From Bacillota bacterium (lineage in GTDB: Bacteria > Bacillota > Clostridia > Oscillospirales > Oscillospiraceae): 8,021 nucleotides of DNA. This document shows, piece after piece, positions 1 to 5,448 of the stretch; the first letter of the stretch is position 1, and each line of letters opens with the position of its first letter. The stretch covers positions 1-8,021 of the forward strand of contig WQUU01000012.1 in the NCBI GenBank assembly GCA_009781925.1, written 5' to 3'. The position numbers were made by a program, and so were the translations under genes. The notes beneath the pieces are model-generated. The model saw nothing but the letters and a program-made list of their open reading frames with translations. It ran no database searches and was not told the origin of the DNA.

Positions 1-1
1 C

Positions 2-973
2 TTCGGCCTCCTGCCAAAGGATGGGGCTCACAGTATGCAGCAGTACACCACGAACTACTACCCCTTCGTCTTTGGAAAACAGCTGAATACAGACCAGGGC
101 TATCTGACCCTCGCCGTCCATGGCGGCTCTTATACCTATTACGACCGGGACAAGAGCCTCCCCAACATGGGCTATGACTTCTACGCCGCGGATCACGGGA
201 TCACTTTAATCAACCCGACCTATTGGCCGACCTCGGACGTGGAACTGGTAGACGCTGTCGCGGACAAGTTTATCGGTCAGCCACAGCCCTTCAATGTTTA
301 CTATATGACGATCAGCGGGCACCAGTATTATACCTTCAGCGGGAACATGATGTCCTATAAACACGAGAATGACGTGGCCGGCCTGCCCTATTCCGAAGGG
401 CCGCGGGCCTATATCGCCTGTCAGATGGAATTTGACCAGGCCGTGAAGGATCTCATCGACCGGCTGACAGCCGCCGGAGAGATGGACAACACGGTACTCG
501 TCATCTCCGGCGACCACTACCCCTATGGGCTGCAGGACGGACAGGATATCTCAAAGCTTGAGGAGCTCGCCGGCGGCCCCATCGACCAGGACTTTGAACT
601 CTACCACAGCACCCTGATCATCTGGAGCGGGGACATGAAGGAGCCCATCGAGGTCGACAAGCCCTGTTACTCCATCGACCTCCTGCCCACTCTGTCGAAC
701 CTGTTCGGCCTGCCCTATGACTCGCGCCTTCTGATGGGCCACGACATTCTCTCCGACTCCGCCCCCCTGGTGGTCTTCAGCAACCGCAGCTTCATCACGG
801 ACAAGGGCCGCTACAATGCCAGGACGGACACCTTCACCCCGGCGGATGGCGCGGACTTTGGCAGCCAAACCCCGGACGATTATGCCAAACAGATGCTGAG
901 TCAAGTTCAGGCGATGTTCAAGTACTCGGGAGCAATTTTGGACAACGACTATTACAAGCACGTGCTGGGGTGA
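2..973 (+). CDS. LTA synthase-like sulfatase (alkaline phosphatase superfamily), C-terminal part
   Basis: The reading frame is open from base 2, so the gene begins before the window; the first in-window ATG (35) is internal. About 323 residues are visible. They match the extracellular catalytic domain of membrane sulfatases of the LtaS type (COG1368), which transfer or hydrolyse phosphoglycerol or related groups outside the membrane. Visible motifs, numbered from base 2, are a histidine in AVHGGSYTYYDRD (near 40), YYMTISGH (His near 107) and VLVISGDHYPYGL, whose Asp-His (near 171-172, bases 512-517) correspond to metal ligands of the family. The N-terminal membrane helices and the nucleophilic Thr/Ser are outside the window. 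The protein ends soon after the sulfatase fold with no extra domain. The next genes are on the opposite strand, so this is the end of its transcription unit. True LtaS, another phosphoglycerol transferase, or a sulfatase of unknown substrate cannot be told apart here. Confidence 0.9.
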   Translation, partial: FGLLPKDGAHSMQQYTTNYYPFVFGKQLNTDQGYLTLAVHGGSYTYYDRDKSLPNMGYDFYAADHGITLINPTYWPTSDVELVDAVADKFIGQPQPFNVYYMTISGHQYYTFSGNMMSYKHENDVAGLPYSEGPRAYIACQMEFDQAVKDLIDRLTAAGEMDNTVLVISGDHYPYGLQDGQDISKLEELAGGPIDQDFELYHSTLIIWSGDMKEPIEVDKPCYSIDLLPTLSNLFGLPYDSRLLMGHDILSDSAPLVVFSNRSFITDKGRYNARTDTFTPADGADFGSQTPDDYAKQMLSQVQAMFKYSGAILDNDYYKHVLG

Positions 974-984
974 TAAAAAGTGAA

Positions 985-1012
985 GGGCGAATACGGAAAT
1001 TGTATTCGGCCC
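985..1012 (+). terminator. Hairpin after the sulfatase gene, possible weak terminator
   Basis: Arm GGGCGAATAC (985-994) pairs with GTATTCGGCCC (1002-1012) around a 7-base loop, with one bulged C in the right arm. It starts 12 bases after the stop codon. Only TGTTG follows, with no real T tract, so efficient intrinsic termination is doubtful. It could equally be an mRNA 3'-end stabiliser. Confidence 0.45.
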
Positions 1013-1014
1013 TG

Positions 1015-1043
1015 TTGACAAATGTTCAGTTTTCTGATAGCGT
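1015..1043 (+). promoter_or_regulatory. Candidate promoter for a short RNA convergent with the holin-like toxin
   Basis: A perfect TTGACA (1015-1020) is followed after 17 bases by TAGCGT (1038-1043), a poor -10 (3 of 6) preceded by TG-rich sequence. Transcription would start near 1050 and run rightwards into the two-way terminator at 1107-1147, giving an RNA of about 100 nt with no convincing ORF. This is the position expected of the antitoxin RNA in Fst/TxpA-type loci. The weak -10 keeps confidence low. Confidence 0.35.
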
Positions 1044-1147
1044 AAGAGTGTAAGTAAGAGGATGAACGCTAGGCGGTTAGCCAAAGCAGGATAGTTTCAA
1101 AAGTGCAAAAACAACCGCTTCGGTCAGCGTCGTTGGCGGTTGTTTTT
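1044..1147 (+). ncRNA. Candidate antisense antitoxin RNA (RNAII/RatA-like)
   Basis: Inferred from layout only. A TTGACA-bearing promoter lies just left of 1044. No protein-coding potential is evident in the interval, and a strong hairpin with a T tract ends at 1147. The RNA would overlap the 3' end of the holin-like toxin mRNA coming from the other strand, sharing its terminator. In Fst (par of pAD1) and TxpA/RatA loci, convergent RNAs sharing a terminator region repress the toxin by pairing. No matching direct repeats like DRa/DRb were clear to me. The exact 5' end is unknown. Confidence 0.3.
1107..1147. terminator. Bidirectional intrinsic terminator at the holin-like toxin locus
   Basis: AAAAACAACCGC (1107-1118) and GCGGTTGTTTTT (1136-1147) form a perfect 12-bp inverted repeat around 17 bases. 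The outer pairs supply a U tract whichever strand is transcribed, so it can stop RNA from both sides. On the minus strand it ends the toxin transcript and probably the whole 3660-to-1124 gene run. The toxin stop codon (1124-1126) lies in the loop, so the last toxin codons are encoded by the stem itself. Confidence 0.85.
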
Positions 1148-1270
1148 GTTGTTCCGGGAGCGCTCGCCTTTGCCGCGGTCGGCGCGGACGATAAGTACGA
1201 TGAGACTCATCAGCGAGATCAAAAGACTCGCAAACGCGATCATCAGGTACAACGCTTGATAGACACTCAA
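1124..1270 (-). CDS. Putative holin-like toxin (small hydrophobic type I toxin peptide)
   Basis: From the TTG at 1270 the frame encodes 48 residues. The core SVYQALYLMIAFASLLISL is followed by more hydrophobic residues and then a basic tail rich in Arg, Lys and Asn. This matches the small putative holin-like toxin family of Firmicutes (usually about 30-50 residues, N-terminal pattern MSVYEAL followed by one membrane helix), which acts on the cytoplasmic membrane and is controlled by an antisense RNA. The TTG start is chosen because the family begins at this SVYQAL motif; an ATG at 1315 would add 15 unconserved residues, and neither has a strong ribosome-binding site. The last ten or so codons lie in the terminator stem-loop, so the Asn/Arg tail is partly a by-product of that structure. 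It sits after a truncated acetyltransferase and may be read from that operon or from its own promoter, which I could not find. Confidence 0.6.
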   Translation of the reverse strand: MSVYQALYLMIAFASLLISLMSLIVLIVRADRGKGERSRNNKNNRQRR

Positions 1271-1281
1271 TGCTCTCGGCT

Positions 1282-1310
1282 CTCGCACAGACAGATAGAA
1301 ACTGTGCAAG
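1282..1310. repeat. Inverted repeat just upstream of the toxin start
   Basis: CTCGCACAG (1282-1290) and CTGTGCAAG (1302-1310) pair over 9 positions with one mismatch around an 11-base loop. On the toxin strand the hairpin would sit about 12 bases before the TTG start, where it could hide or expose the initiation region; 5' structures limiting translation are common in type I toxin mRNAs. Read on the plus strand it is followed by AGCATTTTTG, so a weak terminator is also possible. Confidence 0.5.
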
Positions 1311-1336
1311 AGCATTTTTGCTTTCTGAACCTATTC

Positions 1337-1525
1337 TCACACCACAACATCGTGCATGATCCACTGGCCGTCCGCGTCTTCGTGTACGATGTGTTCATCA
1401 CGCGGATACAAGCCGTGTTCATCCACGTCGTCCCGGAAATACTCGGATAAGTCGTACATATACAGTTGATACAGATTAACGGCCGCCTCTTTTTCAGTCG
1501 CCTCCGCCCTTTGAATTACAACCAT
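1337..1525 (-). pseudogene. Truncated GNAT-family N-acetyltransferase (N-terminal fragment)
   Basis: The 62-residue frame has the N-terminal signature of a GNAT subgroup in which an early NLYQLYMYDLSEY stretch (residues 17-29) is followed by DDVDEHGLY (32-40). Intact members run to about 150-180 residues and contain the acetyl-CoA loop R/Q-x-x-G-x-G/A, which is missing here. After residue 40 the sequence drifts from the family pattern and stops at 1337. No continuation was found in the other frames before the toxin locus at 1315. A GGGAGAGAG ribosome-binding site precedes the ATG, and only 15 bases separate it from the UPF0316 gene, so it is probably still transcribed. It is most simply a remnant cut by a deletion or by arrival of the toxin locus. 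A genuine short protein is possible but less likely. Confidence 0.6.
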
Positions 1526-1540
1526 CTGTGTCTCTCTCCC

Positions 1541-2065
1541 CTACCTCAAATATCCTCCGCTTAAACTCCGTACGTCGCTGACGGAAACCACCGCCTCCGG
1601 ATGGAACTTGCTCGTCAGCTTTACGGCCTCCGGAATGCGCTTGCGCCGCAGCTGTACCAGTACAACATGCTTCCGCTCGCCGCTGACACTGTGTCCGTCC
1701 AGGATCGTGACGCCGAAATCCTGTTCCCGCAGCAGCCGCGCCATGTGGTCACCCGCCTCCTCCGGGAGGACGATCTGCATGGAGGTATAGCCCACGGCCA
1801 TCCACTGCTCGATCGTGCTCCCCGCGATCATGCCCGCGGCGTAGGCCAGGACATAGAAGACCACTTTCCACGGATCCTGCGTCATATTCGAAAGAATCGT
1901 GTTGATCAGAATGACCCAAATGGTCAGGGAAACCAGTCCACTGAACGCGCCGGGGAACTTTTTCCCCTTCCCGATGAAGACGATGCGCAGCGTGTCGAAG
2001 CTGACCTCGATCATTTTCCCGAAGAAGATAATAAAATAGACCCAAATTCCCGTAATTCCAAACAT
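1541..2065 (-). CDS. UPF0316 family membrane protein (DUF5698 + DUF2179)
   Basis: The 174-residue product has the length and layout of UPF0316 proteins (B. subtilis YebE type): an N-terminal membrane part with hydrophobic segments near 5-20, 43-60 and 67-85, including EVSFDTLRIVFIGKGKK (20-36), then a soluble DUF2179 domain from about 92. That domain has the HMARLLREQDFGVTILDG stretch (107-124) and a second beta-alpha-beta half to the C-terminus. DUF2179 has an ACT-like or PII-like appearance and is often a C-terminal regulatory domain of membrane proteins; its ligand is unknown. The gene begins 26 bases after the stop of the SLOG gene, with AGGAAGG about 12 bases before the ATG, a slightly long spacing. 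It is co-transcribed with the SLOG and hydrolase genes upstream. Its function is not established. Confidence 0.85.
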   Translation of the reverse strand: MFGITGIWVYFIIFFGKMIEVSFDTLRIVFIGKGKKFPGAFSGLVSLTIWVILINTILSNMTQDPWKVVFYVLAYAAGMIAGSTIEQWMAVGYTSMQIVLPEEAGDHMARLLREQDFGVTILDGHSVSGERKHVVLVQLRRKRIPEAVKLTSKFHPEAVVSVSDVRSLSGGYLR

Positions 2066-2091
2066 TGTATCTTGGCGCCTTCCTAAAAAAG

Positions 2092-2616
2092 TTATTTGCC
2101 GTCAATCGGCAGCTCTATGATCTCCAGGCCCTGGCGCAGGGCGTAGAGATAGGTGCGCATCGTGCCCCCGGCGCTGCCGTTGTAGGCGGCGATGAGCACC
2201 GAGGAGCTGTCCACCATGTAATAGTTGCGGCGCAGCATGCAATCCGGACTGTAATGCGTCTGCACCATGGTGATGTAGTCGCAGTTCTCGCACAGGCGGC
2301 GGTAGCGCGCCTGATCGGCCGCGCTCCAGCCCTCCGCCTGACCCTCCCAGGGGATGGCCGCCTCCAGCGTGACGTCGGGGTGCTCCTCCCGCAGGCGGAT
2401 CACCGCCTCGCAAAAATAGACGTCGCAGCCCAGCGCCATGCCGCAGAGAAAGTGCCGCACACCGGAACTATATACCGCCTCCGCCGCGTCATAGATGGCC
2501 TGCTTGAGTTTTTGACAGGCGGGATCGGCCTCGTTCTCCCCCCAAGGCAGCTTGTTGGGCCGGTGTCCGGTAAAGGCGCAGTTCTTCTCTTTTGAGGTTA
2601 TGACACGCATTGGCAT
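2092..2616 (-). CDS. SLOG family protein (DUF1273, YpsA-like)
   Basis: The 174-residue protein is a single Rossmann-like SLOG domain of the DUF1273/YpsA type. Diagnostic motifs are AFTGHRP near the N-terminus (14-20), FLCGMALGCD (56-65), a conserved IPW (88-90) and YNGSAGGT (145-152), where the glycine-rich loops form the predicted nucleotide-type ligand pocket. Characterised SLOG domains bind nucleotide derivatives, and YpsA of Firmicutes affects cell division, but the ligand is unknown. Two in-frame ATGs (2616 and 2610) lie together. GTGGGAAC about 7 bases before 2616 is a weak ribosome-binding site, so either is possible. The gene follows the alpha/beta hydrolase after 18 bases and precedes the UPF0316 gene by 26, pointing to one operon. 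Nothing is missing compared with the family. Confidence 0.85.
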   Translation of the reverse strand: MPMRVITSKEKNCAFTGHRPNKLPWGENEADPACQKLKQAIYDAAEAVYSSGVRHFLCGMALGCDVYFCEAVIRLREEHPDVTLEAAIPWEGQAEGWSAADQARYRRLCENCDYITMVQTHYSPDCMLRRNYYMVDSSSVLIAAYNGSAGGTMRTYLYALRQGLEIIELPIDGK

Positions 2617-2634
2617 ACAAAAGTTCCCACTGGT

Positions 2635-3660
2635 TTAGATATTTTGTGGTAAAATAGATGTGTATTCTTGGATAAATCGCACAATTTCCTGCTGACAGCG
2701 CTCCCGATCCAGAAGGCAGGACATGCAGTGTCCCGCGCCGGGGACAATGAGAAGCCGCGGCGCGTTGGATCCGCCGCGCCCCACAGAGATACCGGCCTCA
2801 TAGTTTTGCCGGCTCATCTCACAGGGCACCATGCGATCCGCGTCCCCGTGGATCAGCAGCACCGGCAGCTTACCCGCGCGCATGGCGTCCAGAGTGGAGG
2901 CGGCGTCCATATCAAAGCCGCCCAGAAACCGCGCCATTGGCCAAAGCGCCGACACGTAGGCCCGCGCAAACAGGTTGCGCCGCTTGCTGAGTACCGCCGT
3001 AAAAATCTCTCTGGGCGTGGTGAACCCGCTGTCCGCGATCACACCCCGCACCTGCTTTGGCAGGTCGAGGCCGGAGGCCATGAGCACCGTGGCCGCGCCC
3101 ATCGACCCGCCGCTGAGGATGATCTCGCTGTCCTCCCCCAGCCGCCCGGCCAAATATTCCGCCCAGCGCCGGCAGTCAAGGCGCTCTTTCACGCCAAAAG
3201 TGACACGGTATCCGCCGCTCAGGCCATGGGCCCGCTCGTGGACGAGCAGGATGTTCAGCCCCATCTCGTGGTAGAGCCGCGCGGCGACGCCGAACATAAA
3301 GGTCGCGCTGGCGCGGTAGCCGTGCATGAGCAGGACGGTGATCTTGGACTCCGCGAAAGATTCTTCGCTGCGCTCAGAATGACAGATGGGAGTCCGCTCA
3401 GAATGACAGGCGGGGAGATACTCCCCCACGAGCTTGATTCCGTCGTGGGCCTTGATCTCCACCCGCTCCCTATTCTGCGCCAAAAGCCAGTTTTGCCCCG
3501 CCATGACTTCGTCCCGATAGCGCGGCCAGGTTTTCTTGCCCACCGCCATCCGCGGCGAAAACGTCCCGCTCGGCCAGCGCAGGATGATCATACAAAAGTC
3601 GAAGAGGGAAACAAAGATGTAAAAACCGAGGAGAGATATGATTATGTAAACTACTAGCAT
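2635..3660 (-). CDS. Alpha/beta hydrolase with N-terminal membrane anchor and repeat insertion
   Basis: The 341-residue protein begins with a hydrophobic segment (residues 3-27), then a linker and an alpha/beta hydrolase fold of the DUF1749/peptidase-S9-like type common in Clostridia. The oxyanion region is LLMHGYRAS (110-118), the nucleophile elbow GGSMGA with Ser186, the acid Asp275 in HGDADRMVP and the histidine His311 in GAGHCMS, so the triad looks complete. The substrate is unknown; an esterase or peptidase-like role at the inner face of the membrane is inferred. Residues about 85-102 read CHSERTPICHSERSEESF, an in-frame insertion of a dispersed DNA repeat in the loop between the first strands and the LLMHGY strand, probably tolerated on the surface. 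The start is supported by GAGGAG about 8 bases before the ATG. It heads the minus-strand run and is divergent from the DinJ-YafQ operon. Confidence 0.9.
   Translation of the reverse strand: MLVVYIIISLLGFYIFVSLFDFCMIILRWPSGTFSPRMAVGKKTWPRYRDEVMAGQNWLLAQNRERVEIKAHDGIKLVGEYLPACHSERTPICHSERSEESFAESKITVLLMHGYRASATFMFGVAARLYHEMGLNILLVHERAHGLSGGYRVTFGVKERLDCRRWAEYLAGRLGEDSEIILSGGSMGAATVLMASGLDLPKQVRGVIADSGFTTPREIFTAVLSKRRNLFARAYVSALWPMARFLGGFDMDAASTLDAMRAGKLPVLLIHGDADRMVPCEMSRQNYEAGISVGRGGSNAPRLLIVPGAGHCMSCLLDRERCQQEIVRFIQEYTSILPQNI
3359..3409 (-). repeat. Dispersed HSERSEES-encoding repeat inserted in the hydrolase gene
   Basis: The plus strand shows GATTCTTCGCTGCGCTCAG at 3359-3377 continuing to AATGACAG (3385), then a partial second copy: CGCTCAGAATGACAG occurs at both 3371-3385 and 3395-3409, exactly 24 bases (8 codons) apart. 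The minus strand reads CHSERSEES in the hydrolase frame; the other strand reads FFAALRMT. Peptides of both kinds are, from memory, seen in unrelated proteins of many bacteria, marking a short mobile or amplified repeat. ATTCT and AGAAT at its ends can form a small hairpin. No target duplication was recognised. Confidence 0.75.
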
Positions 3661-3675
3661 CTAAGCAACTCCTCA

Positions 3676-3704
3676 TTGACAATTAGGCATTATTGTGGTA
3701 CAAT
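3676..3704 (+). promoter_or_regulatory. Near-consensus sigma-A promoter of the DinJ-YafQ operon
   Basis: TTGACA (3676-3681), a 17-base spacer and TACAAT (3699-3704) make an almost perfect housekeeping promoter. Transcription should start near 3711, giving a leader of about 23 bases to the ATG at 3734. This excludes the upstream GTG at 3695, which lies inside the promoter, as a start. Confidence 0.85.
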
Positions 3705-3706
3705 TG
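3679..3706. promoter_or_regulatory. Candidate autoregulatory operator of the toxin-antitoxin operon
   Basis: ACAAT (3679-3683), ATTGT (3692-3696) and ACAAT (3700-3704) alternate in orientation, giving two overlapping inverted repeats. The last merges into the palindrome CAATTG (3701-3706). They cover the spacer and -10. Ribbon-helix-helix antitoxins of the DinJ/RelB group bind such short repeats in their own promoters, so this is the likely binding site. Confidence 0.45.
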
Positions 3707-3717
3707 AGATACATTAA
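3689..3717 (-). promoter_or_regulatory. Possible divergent promoter for the hydrolase-SLOG-UPF0316 run
   Basis: On the minus strand TTAATG (3717-3712) and AATAAT (3694-3689) are 17 bases apart. The -10 matches 5 of 6 consensus bases but the -35 only 3 of 6. It would give a leader of about 20 bases before the hydrolase ATG. It lies inside the DinJ-YafQ promoter, so the two would interfere, or both be bound by the antitoxin. Confidence 0.3.
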
Positions 3718-3733
3718 TCAGGTGGTGAATGGT

Positions 3734-3994
3734 ATGCCCAAAAATGAATTTATCCGGGCACGGGTGGATGAGAATCTAAAGAACAACGTGGACATCATCT
3801 TTTCTGGTCTCGGGCTGACAATGACCGACGCGATTACACTGTTTTTAAAACAATGCGAATTACGGAAAGGCCTCCCGTTTGAAGTCAGATTCCCAAACGA
3901 GGAAACTGTCCGGGTATTTGAGGAAACCGACCGCGGTATCAATCTCAAGCGCTACGCGGGCGCCGAAACGCTGTTTCGGGATCTCGATATCTGA
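3734..3994 (+). CDS. dinJ: RelB/DinJ family antitoxin
   Basis: From ATG 3734 the gene encodes 86 residues, the usual DinJ size. The N-terminal half (about 1-45) is a ribbon-helix-helix DNA-binding domain: the strand NEFIRARVDENLK, then helix VDIIFSGLGLTMTDAITLFLKQC with the LGLTMTDAI turn typical of RelB/DinJ. The C-terminal part (about 46-86) with GLPFEVRFPNEET is the toxin-binding arm. The protein should neutralise the YafQ-type nuclease downstream and repress the operon with it. This ATG is preferred over the GTG at 3695 because the latter is within the promoter, and AGGTGG lies about 8 bases before 3734. The stop overlaps the toxin start by one base (TGATG), so translation is coupled. Confidence 0.9.
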   Translation: MPKNEFIRARVDENLKNNVDIIFSGLGLTMTDAITLFLKQCELRKGLPFEVRFPNEETVRVFEETDRGINLKRYAGAETLFRDLDI

Positions 3995-4263
3995 TGCGAA
4001 ACCCTGTAACCACAAACCGCTTTGTGCGGGACGTGGCTCTTTGCAAAAAGCGCGGTTTTGACAGTGGCAAATTGCGTTTTGTCATGGATGAACTCATCCA
4101 TGAGCGCCCGCTGCCGTTTGCTCAACACGACCACATTCTCACTGGGAATTACATGAATCGCCGGGAGTGCCACATCGCGCCGGATTGGTTGCTCATTTAT
4201 AAGCTTCAGGGTGATGACATCATTTTTGAGCGCACGGGCTCACACGCCGATCTGTTTCGCTGA
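3994..4263 (+). CDS. yafQ: YafQ family mRNA interferase toxin
   Basis: The 89-residue protein is a RelE-superfamily endoribonuclease of the YafQ group, which cuts mRNA on the ribosome and arrests growth when the antitoxin is lost. The catalytic set of E. coli YafQ can be placed by alignment three residues earlier: His47 (QHDHILTG), His60 and Asp64 (ECHIAPDW), His84 and Phe88 (GSHADLF). All are present, so the toxin looks active. It begins with the A shared with the antitoxin stop codon. It ends 21 bases before the convergent DUF3810 gene, and I saw no clear terminator in that gap. It may act as a locus-stabilising or stress module; there is no sign of decay. Confidence 0.93.
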   Translation: MRNPVTTNRFVRDVALCKKRGFDSGKLRFVMDELIHERPLPFAQHDHILTGNYMNRRECHIAPDWLLIYKLQGDDIIFERTGSHADLFR

Positions 4264-4284
4264 AAAACGGGACAGATTTTTGCG

Positions 4285-5406
4285 CTACTTCCCCGCCTCA
4301 TACCACGCTACGAGCAGATCCACGCAGGCCCCGTAACTTTTCATCCCCAGTTCCTGCCCGTTGCTCTGCAAAAAGTTGCCGTACACCGCCGCGCTCACGG
4401 CGGCGGCCTTGGTCTGGAACTGCGCCCAGTAGGCGCCGTTCGCGCTGAGGTCGGCGATGACGGAGGCGTTCAGCGTACCGGCCACCTTGTAGTACAGCTC
4501 CTGATCCGCCCCATAGAGCGCGTTGGCCAGCTCATTGTAGGCCAGCAGCGCAGAGCTGTAGACATACATGTCGTTTCCGCTCTTCGTGCCCGCGATGACC
4601 GCGACAAAATTGGCCTCGTCCTCCGCTGCCACACCCCGCTGATGCGCCAGCTCGTGGGCGACTGTGGCGGGCAAAAAGGCGCGCGGCGCGTCAATGTTCA
4701 GGTTGGCCTCCCCCGTAAAGGGGAAGAAAAAGCCGGTGAAGTTGATCTCACTCATGAGTTTCGAAAACACCATGGGTTTCGGCCGAAGATCCCGCCCCGC
4801 CAAAACGGGAAATATCTCCACCGCGTTGGCGTAGATGCCCGGCGCGGCGGCAAAGATGTCCTGGACGCTCGCGTCAAAGACGCCATTCGCATCCCGCTGA
4901 ACCTTGCCACTGGCCGCGTTGACGATGCCCGCGTAGTATACCGTCGTATCATAGAGCTCCTGAGCGCTGACCGGCTTGACGCCGATCCCGGCGCGCTCCG
5001 CGAAGCTGTCCGCATAGTAGAGCGACGACCAGAGGAGACTGTAGCCGCTGAAGATCACAAGCCCCGCCGTCAGCAAGCTGAGCAACACTTTATACAGCCG
5101 CGCCCACCGCCCCTTTTTGCGGATCATCTGCACGACTGTGTATATTATGTAAACTAATACTAAGGCGCCCAGCGCGGCATACAGCCATTCCGCCAGAGAG
5201 AACGGAAAAATGTTTGTGACCATTCCCAGAAAGCGGTGGTATGGCCTGACAATGCCTTGCACAAAAGCGTTTACGAGCTCCCGCTGGTTCCGCAGAGCGT
5301 AAAACAGCGCGAGGCCCAGAATTGATAGAAGTAATACAATATGCCGCGCCGGACAAAGCAGAAACCACTGTTTCAGCTTACCCCGGCGCCTTTCCTGCGT
5401 CCGCAT
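4285..5406 (-). CDS. DUF3810 domain membrane protein, predicted zinc metallopeptidase-like
   Basis: The 373-residue protein has a basic N-terminus, hydrophobic segments near 22-38, 69-95 and 106-127, then a domain of about 245 residues. This has HELAH (251-255) preceded by LPATVA and followed by QRGVAAEDEANF; the two His and one of the Glu at 262 or 264 fit the ligands of a gluzincin-type zinc site. These features are those of DUF3810, found in Firmicutes and Bacteroidetes and not biochemically characterised as far as I know. The orientation of the catalytic domain cannot be fixed, but a position outside the membrane after three segments is plausible. The start is supported by AGGAG about 7 bases before the ATG. 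It has its own promoter overlapping the end of the reductase gene and could also be reached by read-through. It is convergent with yafQ. Confidence 0.88.
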   Translation of the reverse strand: MRTQERRRGKLKQWFLLCPARHIVLLLSILGLALFYALRNQRELVNAFVQGIVRPYHRFLGMVTNIFPFSLAEWLYAALGALVLVYIIYTVVQMIRKKGRWARLYKVLLSLLTAGLVIFSGYSLLWSSLYYADSFAERAGIGVKPVSAQELYDTTVYYAGIVNAASGKVQRDANGVFDASVQDIFAAAPGIYANAVEIFPVLAGRDLRPKPMVFSKLMSEINFTGFFFPFTGEANLNIDAPRAFLPATVAHELAHQRGVAAEDEANFVAVIAGTKSGNDMYVYSSALLAYNELANALYGADQELYYKVAGTLNASVIADLSANGAYWAQFQTKAAAVSAAVYGNFLQSNGQELGMKSYGACVDLLVAWYEAGK

Positions 5407-5448
5407 GTGAATTCTCCTATATCTCCGGGTAATTTCACTTCTGACGCT

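Noticed and set aside
551..1084. Minus-strand ORF of 177 codons opposite the sulfatase end
   Set aside because: Shadow of the conserved sulfatase frame; low-complexity Val/Gly/Arg composition and no recognisable motif.
1077..1364. Minus-strand ORF of 95 codons overlapping the toxin in another frame, considered as continuation of the truncated acetyltransferase
   Set aside because: Its residues show no GNAT features such as the acetyl-CoA loop, and it runs through the terminator, so it is neither a frameshifted continuation nor a likely gene.
3359..3409. CRISPR-like reading of the 24-base-period repeat
   Set aside because: Only one full and one partial copy exist, the spacing is too short, and both lie in frame inside a conserved gene.
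2668..3657. Long plus-strand ORF of 329 codons opposite the hydrolase
   Set aside because: It is the mirror frame of a GC-rich real gene, shows no family features beyond the FFAALRMT reading of the repeat, and lacks a ribosome-binding site; the minus-strand frame has a full catalytic triad.
3695..3733. Upstream GTG start for the antitoxin
   Set aside because: It lies between the -35 and -10 boxes of the operon promoter, upstream of the expected transcription start, so it cannot be translated from that transcript.
4264..4284. AAAAA/TTTTT flanked gap between yafQ and the DUF3810 gene as a shared terminator
   Set aside because: There is no GC-rich stem between the A and T runs, so a terminator cannot be supported.
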